A stretch of 64,000 nucleotides of DNA, taken from NCBI GenBank assembly GCA_965197565.1, contig CBDANK010000004.1, forward strand, positions 434,001-498,000, written 5' to 3'. This DNA is from G963667675 sp965197565. GTDB lineage: Bacteria; Chloroflexota; Dehalococcoidia; Lucifugimonadales; UBA3495. Below the pieces are notes generated by a model, which ran no database searches, was not told the origin of the DNA, and saw nothing but the letters and a program-made list of their open reading frames with translations. The position numbers were made by a program, and so were the translations under genes. This document shows positions 25,388 through 34,495 of this stretch, in pieces; within the stretch, counting starts at the first letter, position 1; every line of letters starts with the position of its first letter.

Positions 25388-26476
25388 TTAGCTAAACCTG
25401 AAGACCCTGCTGGCAATGAAGGCACTGGCTATAACCCACAGGCCCAGGATTCCCAACTGAGGCCAAGTATCCCATAGATGGCCGTTGTCGATAGCTACCT
25501 CCCGTAAAGCCTCCAGCATGGGGGTTAACGGCAGGGCGTGGGCGGCGTGAGGCAAGACCCAAGGCAAAGTGGCGGTAGAAAAGAAAGTGCCGGCAAAGAA
25601 CATCATTGGCAGCGCCACCGCGTTCCCCAAACCGGAGGCCGCCGCCGGACTCTGGGCCCAAGCAGACAGAATAAACCCAATATTCAGGAACACCGTGGTG
25701 CCCAGCAAAGCAATGAGGAAAAGCCACACTACGTTGCCATGAATGTTGGCCCCGAAGCCAAAGACCCCCACCAGCAGGATGATAGCCACCTGAACGGCGG
25801 CCAGCGCCAAGTGAGCGATGACCTCCCCGGCGAAGTATTTCCAGATGGGAAGAGGCGTGACCAACAGGCGCTTTAGGATTTCCTGATTTCGATAGGTGCT
25901 GACCCGAACGGCGATGGAAATAATGGAGTTGGTCATGATTCCCAGGCCAATCAACCCCATAAGCACTTGGTCGAAGTAGTCTACCTCCGGCGTCTGGATT
26001 ACCTCGGAAACCACCAGTTGGGACACGGGCAACGACAGGCTGCCGTCTTGAGTTTCAGCTACCAGGCTGCGGACCAGTCCGTCCACCAACTGATTGCGCT
26101 GCTCGTTTCTGGATTGGTACAGCAGCCTAACTCCGGACGGCGAGGGCCGACCCGCTTGGATCCCGGACTGGCCGAACCCTTGGGGGATGATGAGCAGGTA
26201 GTCCAGTTCCCCCTCAGCCACTTTCAGACGCGCTTGATTCTCGCCGTCGAAGCCGGACTCCAATTCCAGGAATTCCACCGCCGCCAATCTGGCCCGGAGT
26301 GATTCCGACTTGGCGTCGTTCGCTTGGTCCACGATGGCCAAGCTTCCCGCGCCGACCCCTTTAATATCAATCAGTCCAAAGACCACGACCAGCAGCAGCG
26401 GGAAGAAAAGCGCCCAAAAAGCGGCCTGGCGGTTCCGGGCCAGCATTTTGAGATTGGCGATGGTCAGGGCCAGCAA
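25388..26476 (-). CDS. ABC-2 type transporter permease
   Basis: Permease of 362 residues. One N-terminal helix (AFWALFFPLLLVVVFGLI) is followed by a large extracytoplasmic loop (about 35-170). Five more helices follow, including LMGLIGLGIMTNSIISIAV and VQVAIILLVGVFGFG. This is the ABC2_membrane/DrrB-like layout of exporters for drugs, lipids or polysaccharides. The TTG at 26474-26476 starts three bases beyond the ATPase stop, so the two genes form an operon. An ATG ten codons in is the alternative start. Confidence 0.85.
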   Translation of the reverse strand: MLALTIANLKMLARNRQAAFWALFFPLLLVVVFGLIDIKGVGAGSLAIVDQANDAKSESLRARLAAVEFLELESGFDGENQARLKVAEGELDYLLIIPQGFGQSGIQAGRPSPSGVRLLYQSRNEQRNQLVDGLVRSLVAETQDGSLSLPVSQLVVSEVIQTPEVDYFDQVLMGLIGLGIMTNSIISIAVRVSTYRNQEILKRLLVTPLPIWKYFAGEVIAHLALAAVQVAIILLVGVFGFGANIHGNVVWLFLIALLGTTVFLNIGFILSAWAQSPAAASGLGNAVALPMMFFAGTFFSTATLPWVLPHAAHALPLTPMLEALREVAIDNGHLWDTWPQLGILGLWVIASAFIASRVFRFS

Positions 26477-26478
26477 GG

Positions 26479-27414
26479 TTAGTCCCGGAGTTCGTTGCCG
26501 GTCAATTCCAGGAAAACGTCTTCCAGGGTCACCGGAGTCACTTCCAGGTGGTCCAAGCTGATGTCGCTCCGGGCCATCTCATCCAGAATAGCCCCCAAGG
26601 CCTTGGGGGTATTTCGCAGCCTGAGCAAGTAGGTGTTCCCCTCCGGAGATTGGACCAACTCGCCGTCTCCGTTGAGCGAAGCCGCTTGGGCTTGGGTCAA
26701 GGGCTTGGCCACCACCAGCTTGACGGTGTAAGTTGCTTCCAATTGATTGATCAGGTCCCTGGGGGCATCGACGGCCACCAACCGCCCCCGGTCCATTATG
26801 GCCAACCGGTCGCACAATGCCTGTGCCTCCTCCATGTAGTGGGTAGTCAAGACCACCGTAACCCCCCGGCGATGAATGTTACGGATCAACTCCCAAAGGT
26901 TTCGCCGGGCCTGGGGGTCCAACCCGGTGCTGGGTTCGTCCAAGATCACCAGTTCCGGGGAGTTGACCAGGCTGGCCGCCACGGTGAATCTTTGCCGCTG
27001 TCCTCCGGACAGTTGTTTCAGCCGGCTATCGGCCCGGTCCAACAAACCCACTTGTTCCAACAGGACATCCGGAGCCAGACGCTTGGGATAAAAGGTCCCG
27101 AAGAGGGCAAGAATCTCTTTCAGAGATAAGTAGTCGTGGTAGGCGGAGGACTGGAGCTGAACACCGATCTTGGCTTTGACCTGGGCGGGTCTCTCGAGGA
27201 CGTTCATCCCCAGGACAGTGACCCTGCCCTCGGTGGGCTTTTGAAGCCCTTCGATGATTTCCAGGGTAGTGGTCTTTCCAGCGCCGTTGGGGCCAAGAAT
27301 GCCAAAAATCTCGCCCCGTCTAACGTTGAAGGAAATCCCGTCAACAGCGGTCACAGGACCGAATCGTTTGACCAGACCCTCTACCTGGACCGCTTCCTCC
27401 ATGACAGTATTTAG
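26479..27414 (-). CDS. ABC transporter ATP-binding protein (exporter)
   Basis: ATP-binding subunit of the DrrA/CcmA type. Walker A is GPNGAGKTTTLEII, the Q-loop region is KIGVQLQSSAYHDYLSLKE, the signature is LSGGQRQR, Walker B is LVILDEPSTGLD and the H-loop is TTHYMEEA. A C-terminal extension of about 90 residues (LDHLEVTPVTLEDVFLELTG) is typical of drug or lipid exporters. The start is ambiguous: ATG at 27412-27414 or 27400-27402 both give a normal N-terminus. Paired with the permease behind it. Confidence 0.9.
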   Translation of the reverse strand, partial: LNTVMEEAVQVEGLVKRFGPVTAVDGISFNVRRGEIFGILGPNGAGKTTTLEIIEGLQKPTEGRVTVLGMNVLERPAQVKAKIGVQLQSSAYHDYLSLKEILALFGTFYPKRLAPDVLLEQVGLLDRADSRLKQLSGGQRQRFTVAASLVNSPELVILDEPSTGLDPQARRNLWELIRNIHRRGVTVVLTTHYMEEAQALCDRLAIMDRGRLVAVDAPRDLINQLEATYTVKLVVAKPLTQAQAASLNGDGELVQSPEGNTYLLRLRNTPKALGAILDEMARSDISLDHLEVTPVTLEDVFLELTGNELRD

Positions 27415-27537
27415 CATGATACCACAAACCATTGGCTGCCAGGCCCAGGGTGTTACGGTATGGGGGAAACACATCTAAAACCAGCCTGACAGAAAGGCCT
27501 TGCACCGGACTCCCAACCATGCCATTGTTATGAAAAT

Positions 27538-27690
27538 AGGCTATTTTCATCCCCTCACGTGGCCTTCACAAGGCCATCAGCAATTCCGATAAACACTCCC
27601 CTGTCATTCCGAGCGTAGGCGAGGAATCTAAAACTTGACGGCCCAGACGCACTTTAGATTCCTCACTGCGTTTCGGAATGACAGGGGGGT
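27538..27690. repeat. Dispersed repeat and large imperfect palindrome
   Basis: 27540-27583 matches the repeat at 18965-19005 (attttcat...gtggcctt...aggccatcag). It is followed by a palindrome in which ctgtcattccgagcgtaggc-gaggaatctaaa (27600-27632) pairs imperfectly with tttagattcctcactgcgtt-tcggaatgacagg. This is the 'aatctaaa' family also seen at 51.3, 54.4 and 59.6 kb. Confidence 0.6.
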
Positions 27691-27845
27691 GGGCGCTTGG
27701 TCCAGATTGACAGGGGGGCGGACGCGCTTGGTCCGGACAGGGGGGTGGGCGCTTGGTCCAGATTGACAGGGGGGCGGACGCGCTTGGTCCAGATTGACAG
27801 GGGGGCGGACGCGCTTGGTCCGGATTGACAGGGGGGGCGGACGCG
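27680..27845. repeat. G-rich minisatellite, five units of 27-31 bp
   Basis: Five consecutive units begin gacagggggg, continue with tgggcg or cggacgcg, and end cttggtccagatt or a variant; a sixth is partial. The array grows directly out of the palindrome at 27600-27690. Open frames across it are proline/serine-rich artefacts. Nothing else is seen between 27415 and 27947. Confidence 0.75.
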
Positions 27846-28012
27846 GTGTGGTCGCCCCACAAGCTGTGGTGCTTCTTCAACAACCTGGTCTGCTATCATC
27901 CACCACCTGAACGGAAACGCTGCCGTTCGAGTCCTGGTGATAGAGGGCTAGGGGGTCGGAGGGGTACAGTAGGGAAGCCTCAATCTGCTCAGGTCATTGC
28001 GCTCGATGTCCC

Positions 28013-31000
28013 TCAGCCCCGAGGGGATGCAGCCGGTGAAAGAATTCCCCGACAGCTGAGGGATGTCAGGTGTTGGAGCCTGTCCAATTCCTCCGGTATT
28101 TCTCCTGTCAAGGAATTGTTGCTCAGGTCCAGGTGGGTCAATTCGAGCAATCTTCCCAGCCCCGCGGGGATGCTCCCGTTTAGGCTCTTGTTCGACAGTT
28201 CCACCTTGGTCACCCGGCTGGGTGTCCCGCCGGTGGTAATGCCGTCCCAACCGGTGATGGCCGTATCGACGCCCCAGTTGAGGGCGGCGGCGCCCCGGAG
28301 TGTGTCCTTGGCGTCCAGCAGCGTCGAGCAGTCATGCACCAAGCCCCGGTTGCTACTGGAGTCCGTCACCGCCGTGTCGTTGTCGCAGGCGTAGGCCGCA
28401 GGCGGTTGCGACGGCGGGCCATCCGGGTGGTCGTACGCGCCGATGCTGGTGAAGAATTGGCCCAGTCGGTTGGCGTCGGTGACCAGCATGGCGTAATTGG
28501 GGTCTGCGTCGGTGCGTCCGTCGTACTCAGTGACGCGTTCCTGGTTGGCTGTGGCCACCGCCTGCTTGAAGGCAGGCAGCGTCATTTCGAGCTTGGAGCG
28601 GTGGGTCTGATAACTGTCTTTACGTTCCCAAACGTTCCTGTGGGGATGGACGGCGATGACCGTCCCGTCCTCCCGCTGCTCTACGCCCCATGTAGGAAAC
28701 ACTTCCCATGCCTCGAGCGACGCATCGGCCGACGGGCCAATGAACAGGACCGCCTCTCTGCCGCCGATGCCGCCAGTCGGGGCGCTCAACCAAGGGGTGC
28801 GCCCCCCTTGGATGAGCACGACCTCAAAGGAGTCTCGTGTTTCCTCTATTATCTCTGTGATCTTTACGATATCTTGCTCTGAGGTATCTGAGGGATACGA
28901 GTATGTATCGTGACTCACCATGACCGTCAGGGTGGGCGGGCCGGAGCCGAGGACGTAAGCACCCACGCGCACATCCGCATAGCAGACGACTGATTTTCGG
29001 TAAAACCCGTCACCCCTTCCCGTGTAACGAGGCCAACGGAAAGATTCTCCGCTGCTGTCGCAGCGCACCGTGCCGGGGATGTAGGTACCGCGTAACACGA
29101 GGTGGGTCTCGTGACCCCCCCCAGCAGGGTCCATAAACCATCGCAGGCCCCAGGGCTCCGAGCCGAGTGCAAAAATACCAGCACCGGACCCGGACACCAT
29201 CGGGACAACGCCAGGCTCACACGGGTCTACGGAAGTGCCGGATATGGGCGTGCAGGGTAGTATCTCCTCGGTTAGATAGGAGGGTTCGGGAGTGGACACG
29301 AACACCGGCGGCGCGCACGCCGCCGTCGACGCCGTCGACGCCGTCAGGGAGGCCGACCACTCGCTCCACTCGGCGGCGTAGGTAGTCCCGCTCCCGTAGG
29401 CGCTCACCCGGAACCGGTACTCCCGCTCGCAGGTCAGCCCGTCCACCGCGTGGCTAGTACCGGTCAGGGTATCGTCAGCGACGACCCAAGAGCCCGCCGC
29501 GGGGTCCCAGTATTCCACCCTATACTTGCTGGTGCTGGACACAGCGTTCCAGCTCAGGGCGATGCTGGCCTCCCCAACCATGCCGGAACTCAGGTTCCCA
29601 GGCGTCGGCGGGCAGTAGAGAAGATTGAGGGAACTCAGGTCGTTGGTTGCCACATCCTTGAGGCTCAAGGGTATGCAGCCGGTGAGGGAGTTCCCCGATA
29701 GCCGTATCTCCTCCAGGTTCTCCAGCCTGTCCAATTCCTCCGGTATCTCTCCTGTCAAGGAATTGTTGCTCAGGTCCAGGTGGGTCAATGTAAACAACTC
29801 CCCCAACCCGGCGGGGATGCTCCCGCTGAGACTCTTGTTGGGGAGTTCCACCTTCGTGACCCGGCCGGGTGTCCCGCCGGTGGTGATGCCGTCCCAACCG
29901 GTGATGGCCGTATCGACGCCCCAGTTCAGTGCCGCCGTGCCCCGGAGTGTGTCCTTGCCGTCCAACAACGCCGAGCAGTCGCGCACCAAGCCCCGGTTGC
30001 TACTGGAGTCCGTCACCGCCGTGCCGCTATCGCAGGCGTAGGCCGCAGGCGGCTGCGACGGCGGGCCGTCCGGGTGATCGTATGCGCCGACATCGTTGTA
30101 ATACCGGCGCAACTGATTAGCGCCGGTGATCAGCATCGGGAGGTTCTCATCGGGACCGATGCGCCCGCCGTATTCGGTCATCCGAGCTTGGTGGGCTGCC
30201 GTAGCTGCCTGAGTAAATGCGGGCAACTCCATTTCCAGTCGTGAGCGGTACGTCTGGTAATCAGTGGGAGCTGTGTTCCTCCAAAGGTTTCTGTTGGGAT
30301 GAACGACAACTATCATGCCGTCCTCTCTGCGCTGCACGTCCCACGTCGTAAAGACCCGCCACGATTCGACGGAGACATCAATCGCCGGGCCGAGGAACAG
30401 GACCGCCTCCCTACCGCTGATGCCGCCCGCTGGGACAGTTATGTCGTGCTCATCCCCGCCCTCGATGAACACGCGTTCAAAGTAGCTTCTCAGTCTTTCT
30501 ATGTCCTCTGGCGTCTCATCGTACCAGTAGAAAAACGGCCATACCAGGACGGTCAGGGTGGATGGACCGGAGCCGACGACATAGGCGTTGACGCGCACAT
30601 CCGCGTAACATTTGAACTCGCTAACACCCGACGGGACGCTCTGGTTGGGCCAGTCCGTGTAAGACGGGTAACGAGCGGTATTGTCGGCGATACAGCGCAC
30701 CGTGCCCGGAATATACGTACCGCGCACGACGAGGTGGCCCACCAGTATCCTACCCCGTCCGCCGTCAAGCAGCCACCGCACGCTCGCAGGTTCCGGACCG
30801 AGTTGTATCAAACCGTCGTCGTCGGACACTTGGGCCACGTCGGGTTCGCATGGGTCGACGGAGGAGCCTTGGATGGGCGTACAGGGGGGCACGACCCCCG
30901 CCACCGTGATTGCCGTGGCTGTAACCGGCGTCTCCGGTTGCGTGGACATGGACACGGGCGGGGTCGGGTCGGGACCATCGCTGTCAGGGCCACAGGCAGC

Positions 31001-31048
31001 GATGGCGAGCATCAACACGGTAAGCAAGACCACAGGGGCCACAAGCAC
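28013..31048 (-). CDS. Large lipoprotein with duplicated module, LRRs and FN3; probably frameshifted at both ends
   Basis: The open frame has 1011 codons, starting at GTG, with lipobox LAIAACG. An internal duplication spans about 55-475 and 598-1000, each half opening CTPI.G(S/T)SVDPCEP. Each half ends in an LRRNT-like part (DCSALLDGKDTLRGTAALNW, WDGITTGG) and plant-type leucine-rich repeats (LTHLDLSNNSLTGEIPEELD). A fibronectin III-like domain (about 482-575) lies between. At about 28053-28060 a lost base cuts the last LRR; the missing end QLSGNSFTGCIPSGLRDIER continues in the next frame to TAG at 27948. At the 5' end, AAGGAG and ATGATGATG (31068-31076) lie in another frame; removing one C near 31050 would join MMMPARLQ to the signal peptide. 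Likely a surface-binding protein; may be inactive. Confidence 0.7.
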   Translation of the reverse strand: MLVAPVVLLTVLMLAIAACGPDSDGPDPTPPVSMSTQPETPVTATAITVAGVVPPCTPIQGSSVDPCEPDVAQVSDDDGLIQLGPEPASVRWLLDGGRGRILVGHLVVRGTYIPGTVRCIADNTARYPSYTDWPNQSVPSGVSEFKCYADVRVNAYVVGSGPSTLTVLVWPFFYWYDETPEDIERLRSYFERVFIEGGDEHDITVPAGGISGREAVLFLGPAIDVSVESWRVFTTWDVQRREDGMIVVVHPNRNLWRNTAPTDYQTYRSRLEMELPAFTQAATAAHQARMTEYGGRIGPDENLPMLITGANQLRRYYNDVGAYDHPDGPPSQPPAAYACDSGTAVTDSSSNRGLVRDCSALLDGKDTLRGTAALNWGVDTAITGWDGITTGGTPGRVTKVELPNKSLSGSIPAGLGELFTLTHLDLSNNSLTGEIPEELDRLENLEEIRLSGNSLTGCIPLSLKDVATNDLSSLNLLYCPPTPGNLSSGMVGEASIALSWNAVSSTSKYRVEYWDPAAGSWVVADDTLTGTSHAVDGLTCEREYRFRVSAYGSGTTYAAEWSEWSASLTASTASTAACAPPVFVSTPEPSYLTEEILPCTPISGTSVDPCEPGVVPMVSGSGAGIFALGSEPWGLRWFMDPAGGGHETHLVLRGTYIPGTVRCDSSGESFRWPRYTGRGDGFYRKSVVCYADVRVGAYVLGSGPPTLTVMVSHDTYSYPSDTSEQDIVKITEIIEETRDSFEVVLIQGGRTPWLSAPTGGIGGREAVLFIGPSADASLEAWEVFPTWGVEQREDGTVIAVHPHRNVWERKDSYQTHRSKLEMTLPAFKQAVATANQERVTEYDGRTDADPNYAMLVTDANRLGQFFTSIGAYDHPDGPPSQPPAAYACDNDTAVTDSSSNRGLVHDCSTLLDAKDTLRGAAALNWGVDTAITGWDGITTGGTPSRVTKVELSNKSLNGSIPAGLGRLLELTHLDLSNNSLTGEIPEELDRLQHLTSLSCRGILSPAASPRG

Positions 31049-31133
31049 AAGGCTGGAGACGGGCGGGCATCATCATTGTTCTCCTTCGGCGGGAGGTTGA
31101 CATACGGGCAACTGCCTAGCAGGCATCCCAGGG

Positions 31134-31493
31134 CTATCGCACGTGAAAATTGGCGAATTGGGTAAGCATGGTGAACAGGAAGTCGTTGTCCCAGCCGGCC
31201 CGTTTCAGCTTGCCCCGCATCGATCCCTTGCTGGGTTCCAGCCGTGCCAGATTCAGCCCCAGTTTTCGCAGTAAGGCCAGATTCACGGCGCAATGTCCCT
31301 TTCGGTTCCGGGCTTGATCTTCGTTAAACACCACATCCAGAGACCAGTGCAGCCGGTTCTCAATTCCCCAATGGCTGCGTACTATCTCGTTGAATCGCTC
31401 CGGCGGGAAGGCTTGGCTCAGCAGGTAGTAGCGGCTTTCCATACTGGTTTGCCCCTCCAGATACCGGCAGACGGTGACCTTGCCCAACGCCTT
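31134..31493 (-). mobile_element. ISAs1-type transposase, C-terminal remnant
   Basis: About 120 codons match the C-terminus of ISAs1-family DDE transposases: RYYLLSQAFPPERFNEIVRS, HWGIENRLHWSLDVVFNEDQ, then NLALLRKLGLNLARLEPSKG and GKLKRAGWDNDFLFTML. The N-terminal catalytic Asp residues are missing. The frame runs upstream into a repeat array instead. No terminal inverted repeats were identified. The rest of 31494-31877 holds the array and no clear gene. Confidence 0.8.
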
Positions 31494-31506
31494 AGATTCC
31501 TCCCTC

Positions 31507-31584
31507 CGGTCTGACAGGGGTGGCCTCCGGTCGGAATGACAGGGGTGGCGGTCGGAATGACAGGGGTGGCGGTCGGAATGACAA
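31507..31584. repeat. 21-bp minisatellite at the broken end of the transposase
   Basis: About three to four units of gacaggggtggcggtcggaa(t); the first has a variant gcctcc. The gacagggg core is the same as in the array at 27680, suggesting a common seed sequence. Confidence 0.65.
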
Positions 31585-31877
31585 GTTGAGCGACCAGTTC
31601 GCAAAGGTCTCGGGCTTGCGCTTACGTTGACAAGGTATGGCCGCTGTGATAAGTTCCTGGACGGATTTGGCCCGGCACAACCAGCGCAAACACGGCCCTC
31701 AGATTCAGACCAGTCGGCCCACCGGGTCTAGAATTAGCCGCTATTTCCGGACCGGCCAAGTGGACCATTTGGGTCAAGCCTTGAGTCCCTTCGAATGACT
31801 AGCGTTAATCCTGCGCCTCTCACCTTTTCGCTTCTTGCCCTCGCTGTTGTGTCCTGGTTTGAGAGTGCGGGGGGCCA

Positions 31878-32846
31878 ATGGCGGTAGCCGGCACCGGCGG
31901 GCTGCTATCCCGTCCCAGCAGGGCCCTACCCTGGTTTCGCGTCCTTACCCTGCTGACGGTCTTGTCGACTTTTGCTCTGGTGGTGCTGGGCGGGGTGGTC
32001 CGGGTCACCGGCTCCGGCTTGGGTTGTCCAGACTGGCCTCTCTGCCACGGCGGTGTTTTACCTCCACTGGATAGCAAGGCTATTATTGAGTATACCCACC
32101 GGGTGGTGGCGTCATTCCTGGTTGGACCGTTGGTCCTAGCCACTTTCGTTGGCGCCTGGCTGGCATTCCGCCACCTGCGATGGTTGGTTGTTCCGGCTAC
32201 GGCAGCCTTGCTTCTCCTGGTGGTCCAAGCATTGCTGGGAGGAGCAACCGTGGTCAACGAGTTGCCGGGGGGGATCGTGGCCGCCCATTTGGCCTTGGGA
32301 GAAATCTTGCTGGCTTGTCTGGTTTTGGTTTGGGTGGTGTCCAACCGGGGAGCATTACAACTGAGCTCAGGCCGACGGCCCGACGGAAGGCCGGACCGTT
32401 TCGCCTTCCTGATGCTGGCCGCAGCAGTGGGAATATTCCTGCTTCTGCTGTCCGGCTCCTACGTTACCATCACCGGAGCCACCGGGGCCTGCCTCGACTG
32501 GCCGCTCTGCCAAGGCGATGTCTTCCCGGAACACCGGCTTCAAGCAATACATATGGGGCACCGGTTGGTGGCCGCAATCATCGGGGTGTTTGTAATTTAC
32601 GTCCTACATCTGGGCATCCGTGAAAAACACCGGCCCCCGCCGACCCGTTTCCTGGCCATGTCGATAGCGTCGCTGCTGCTGGCCCAAGTGATAATCGGCG
32701 CCGTTACTGTGTGGCTAAAGTTCCCTGTGGAGATTCGCGCCCTGCACCTTGGGGTAGCCACGGTGGCTTGGGCGATGATGGCTTGGCTGGCGGCGTTGAG
32801 CTTTACCAGGCATTACCTTCCCGGCAAGGAGCCGGCCCATGCTTGA
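31878..32846 (+). CDS. ctaA: Haem A synthase (COX15/CtaA family)
   Basis: Membrane enzyme that oxidises the C8 methyl of haem O to give haem A for aa3-type oxidases. Length 322 residues with eight predicted helices. The two halves each carry the family pattern: GVVRVTGSGLGCPDWPLCHG and SYVTITGATGACLDWPLCQG, with the paired-cysteine positions reduced to single Cys residues. Haem-ligand histidines appear in EYTHRV, AAHLALGE, HMGHRLVA and ALHLGVA. The stop overlaps the ctaB start by eight bases. It may begin at GTG or ATG slightly upstream; the ATG used is at 31878. Confidence 0.93.
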   Translation: MAVAGTGGLLSRPSRALPWFRVLTLLTVLSTFALVVLGGVVRVTGSGLGCPDWPLCHGGVLPPLDSKAIIEYTHRVVASFLVGPLVLATFVGAWLAFRHLRWLVVPATAALLLLVVQALLGGATVVNELPGGIVAAHLALGEILLACLVLVWVVSNRGALQLSSGRRPDGRPDRFAFLMLAAAVGIFLLLLSGSYVTITGATGACLDWPLCQGDVFPEHRLQAIHMGHRLVAAIIGVFVIYVLHLGIREKHRPPPTRFLAMSIASLLLAQVIIGAVTVWLKFPVEIRALHLGVATVAWAMMAWLAALSFTRHYLPGKEPAHA

Positions 32847-33756
32847 TCAACTTCGGTTGGTAAAACCGCGCCTTGACAGGTCCGCTTGGGCCCTGCGGGT
32901 AATGTCCGATTACCTTGCCCTTACCAAGCCGCCCATAGTCCTGTTGCTGCTGATTACGGCCCTCGGCGGAATGTTCCTGGCCGCCAACGGCAAACCGTCT
33001 CTTCTCACTGTTCTCCTGGTGTGCGCCGGCGGGGCGTTGGGGGCGGGGGGCGCCAATTCCCTCAACCATTACTTGGACCGGGACATCGACGAGTTGATGT
33101 CCCGGACCTGGCAGCGGCCAGTCCCAAGCCAACGGGTCTCACCCAACAAGGCCCTCGGCTTCGGCATTCTGTTGAACCTAGCGGCCTTCCTGGTCCTAGC
33201 GGCCTGGGTCAACTTGCTCGCGGCCGGCCTGACCCTAGCGGCAACGCTGTTTTACGTGTTCATTTACACCAGTTGGTTAAAACGGAGCTCCCCTCAGAAT
33301 ATCGTCATCGGCGGGGCTGCCGGCTCCATTCCTCCCGTTGTGGGTTGGGCGGCCATCACCGGCGGTCTGGACCTGCCGGCGTTATATCTCTTCGCTGTGG
33401 TCTTTTTCTGGACCCCTCCCCACTTCTGGGCCCTGGCCCTCTTAATCCAAAAGGACTACGAACGGGCCCGTATTCCCATGCTTCCTGTTGTTGCGGGCCG
33501 CCAGCAGACCGTATTGCACATCTTTGCCTACGCCGTGGTGCTGGTGGCGTTGTCCCTCTTGTTCGCCGCCAGTTCCGCTCTCGGCTGGGTCTACTTGGGC
33601 GCGGCGGCGCTTTTGGGCGCAGTGTTCATCGGTATGGCCTGGCAATTGAAGCGTCAATCAACGGCCCGTCATGCCAGGAAACTTTATCTCTACTCCCTTC
33701 TATACTTGGCCCTGCTCTTCCTTATGATGATCGTGGACAGCACCGTCCCGGTGTGA
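32839..33756 (+). CDS. ctaB: Protohaem IX farnesyltransferase (haem O synthase)
   Basis: UbiA-superfamily prenyltransferase that adds a farnesyl group to haem B, making haem O, the substrate of CtaA. Length 305 residues with about nine helices. The first Asp-rich motif is NSLNHYLDRDIDELMSRTWQ and the second region is WTPPHFWALALLIQKDYERA, both typical of CtaB. It is translated from an ATG inside the end of ctaA. No oxidase subunit genes are beside the pair, so the terminal oxidase must lie elsewhere. Together the genes argue for aerobic respiration. Confidence 0.94.
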   Translation: MLDQLRLVKPRLDRSAWALRVMSDYLALTKPPIVLLLLITALGGMFLAANGKPSLLTVLLVCAGGALGAGGANSLNHYLDRDIDELMSRTWQRPVPSQRVSPNKALGFGILLNLAAFLVLAAWVNLLAAGLTLAATLFYVFIYTSWLKRSSPQNIVIGGAAGSIPPVVGWAAITGGLDLPALYLFAVVFFWTPPHFWALALLIQKDYERARIPMLPVVAGRQQTVLHIFAYAVVLVALSLLFAASSALGWVYLGAAALLGAVFIGMAWQLKRQSTARHARKLYLYSLLYLALLFLMMIVDSTVPV

Positions 33757-33810
33757 TTTCAGTCTTGCCAACCAGGAATATAGATAAAATATAGATTAGG
33801 AGCGACGGCT

Positions 33811-34491
33811 ATGCGCAGCGAAAGACACCAGGGTAAGAGCTTGACCTACTTGACGGTGCTGCCGGACGGCTACAGTTCCGAGCTGCGCTACCCCTTGGTG
33901 ATCATGCTGCATGGTTTTGGGGCCAACATGGCGGACTTGGCGGGACTGGCCCCGGTGATTAATTCCACCGGTTACGTTTACGCCTGCCCCAATGCGCCCA
34001 TAGCCTTCGACTTGGGGATCGGTCAGACCGGCTACGGCTGGACGCCGCCCCGCGGTCAATCGACTCCGGAGGATGCGGCCAGGGCGGAGAGCTTATTGGA
34101 GGGGTTCTTCGACGAGGTTTTCCAGCAGTTCCAAGTCGAGCCGGGCCGGGCCGTACTATTGGGCTTTTCCCAGGGCGGGGGGATGACCTATCGCTGCGGG
34201 TTGCCGAGAGACGACAAATTCGCTGGTTTGGCGGCTCTCAGCGCCACCTTGCCGGACCCGGAGGAACTCGAGGCAAAGCTCCCCGAAAACCGGGCCCAAT
34301 CGATCTTCATAGCTCACGGACTTTCCGACCCTTTGGTGCCTGCGGAAAGCGCCTTGACCGCTCGCCGGTTTTTGGGAGGAGCAGGCTACAACCCGGAATA
34401 CCACGAATACAATATGGCCCACGAGATCAGCCCAGAGGTGATCAACGATCTCGTTTCCTGGTTGACGGGAGTGCTTCCGCCCCTGGAGTAG
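33811..34491 (+). CDS. Phospholipase/carboxylesterase-type alpha/beta hydrolase
   Basis: Serine hydrolase of 226 residues in the LysoPL/carboxylesterase (Abhydrolase_2) family. The oxyanion-hole strand is PLVIMLHGFGANMADL and the nucleophile elbow is LLGFSQGGGMTYRCG (Ser near 130). The acid residue is in AHGLSDPLVP and the catalytic His in NMAHEISPEV. Length and order match the family. It has no signal peptide, so it is cytoplasmic, acting on short acyl esters or lysophospholipids. TTAGGAGCGACGGCT leads into the ATG. Confidence 0.88.
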   Translation: MRSERHQGKSLTYLTVLPDGYSSELRYPLVIMLHGFGANMADLAGLAPVINSTGYVYACPNAPIAFDLGIGQTGYGWTPPRGQSTPEDAARAESLLEGFFDEVFQQFQVEPGRAVLLGFSQGGGMTYRCGLPRDDKFAGLAALSATLPDPEELEAKLPENRAQSIFIAHGLSDPLVPAESALTARRFLGGAGYNPEYHEYNMAHEISPEVINDLVSWLTGVLPPLE

Positions 34492-34495
34492 GCCG

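Noticed and set aside
27566..27899. Pro/Ser-rich frames over the repeat array
   Set aside because: They arise from the repeated G-rich units and have no start signal or family resemblance.
30299..31165. Plus-strand frame of 288 codons opposite the LRR lipoprotein
   Set aside because: It mirrors the lipoprotein coding sequence and ends in the IS remnant; no motif.
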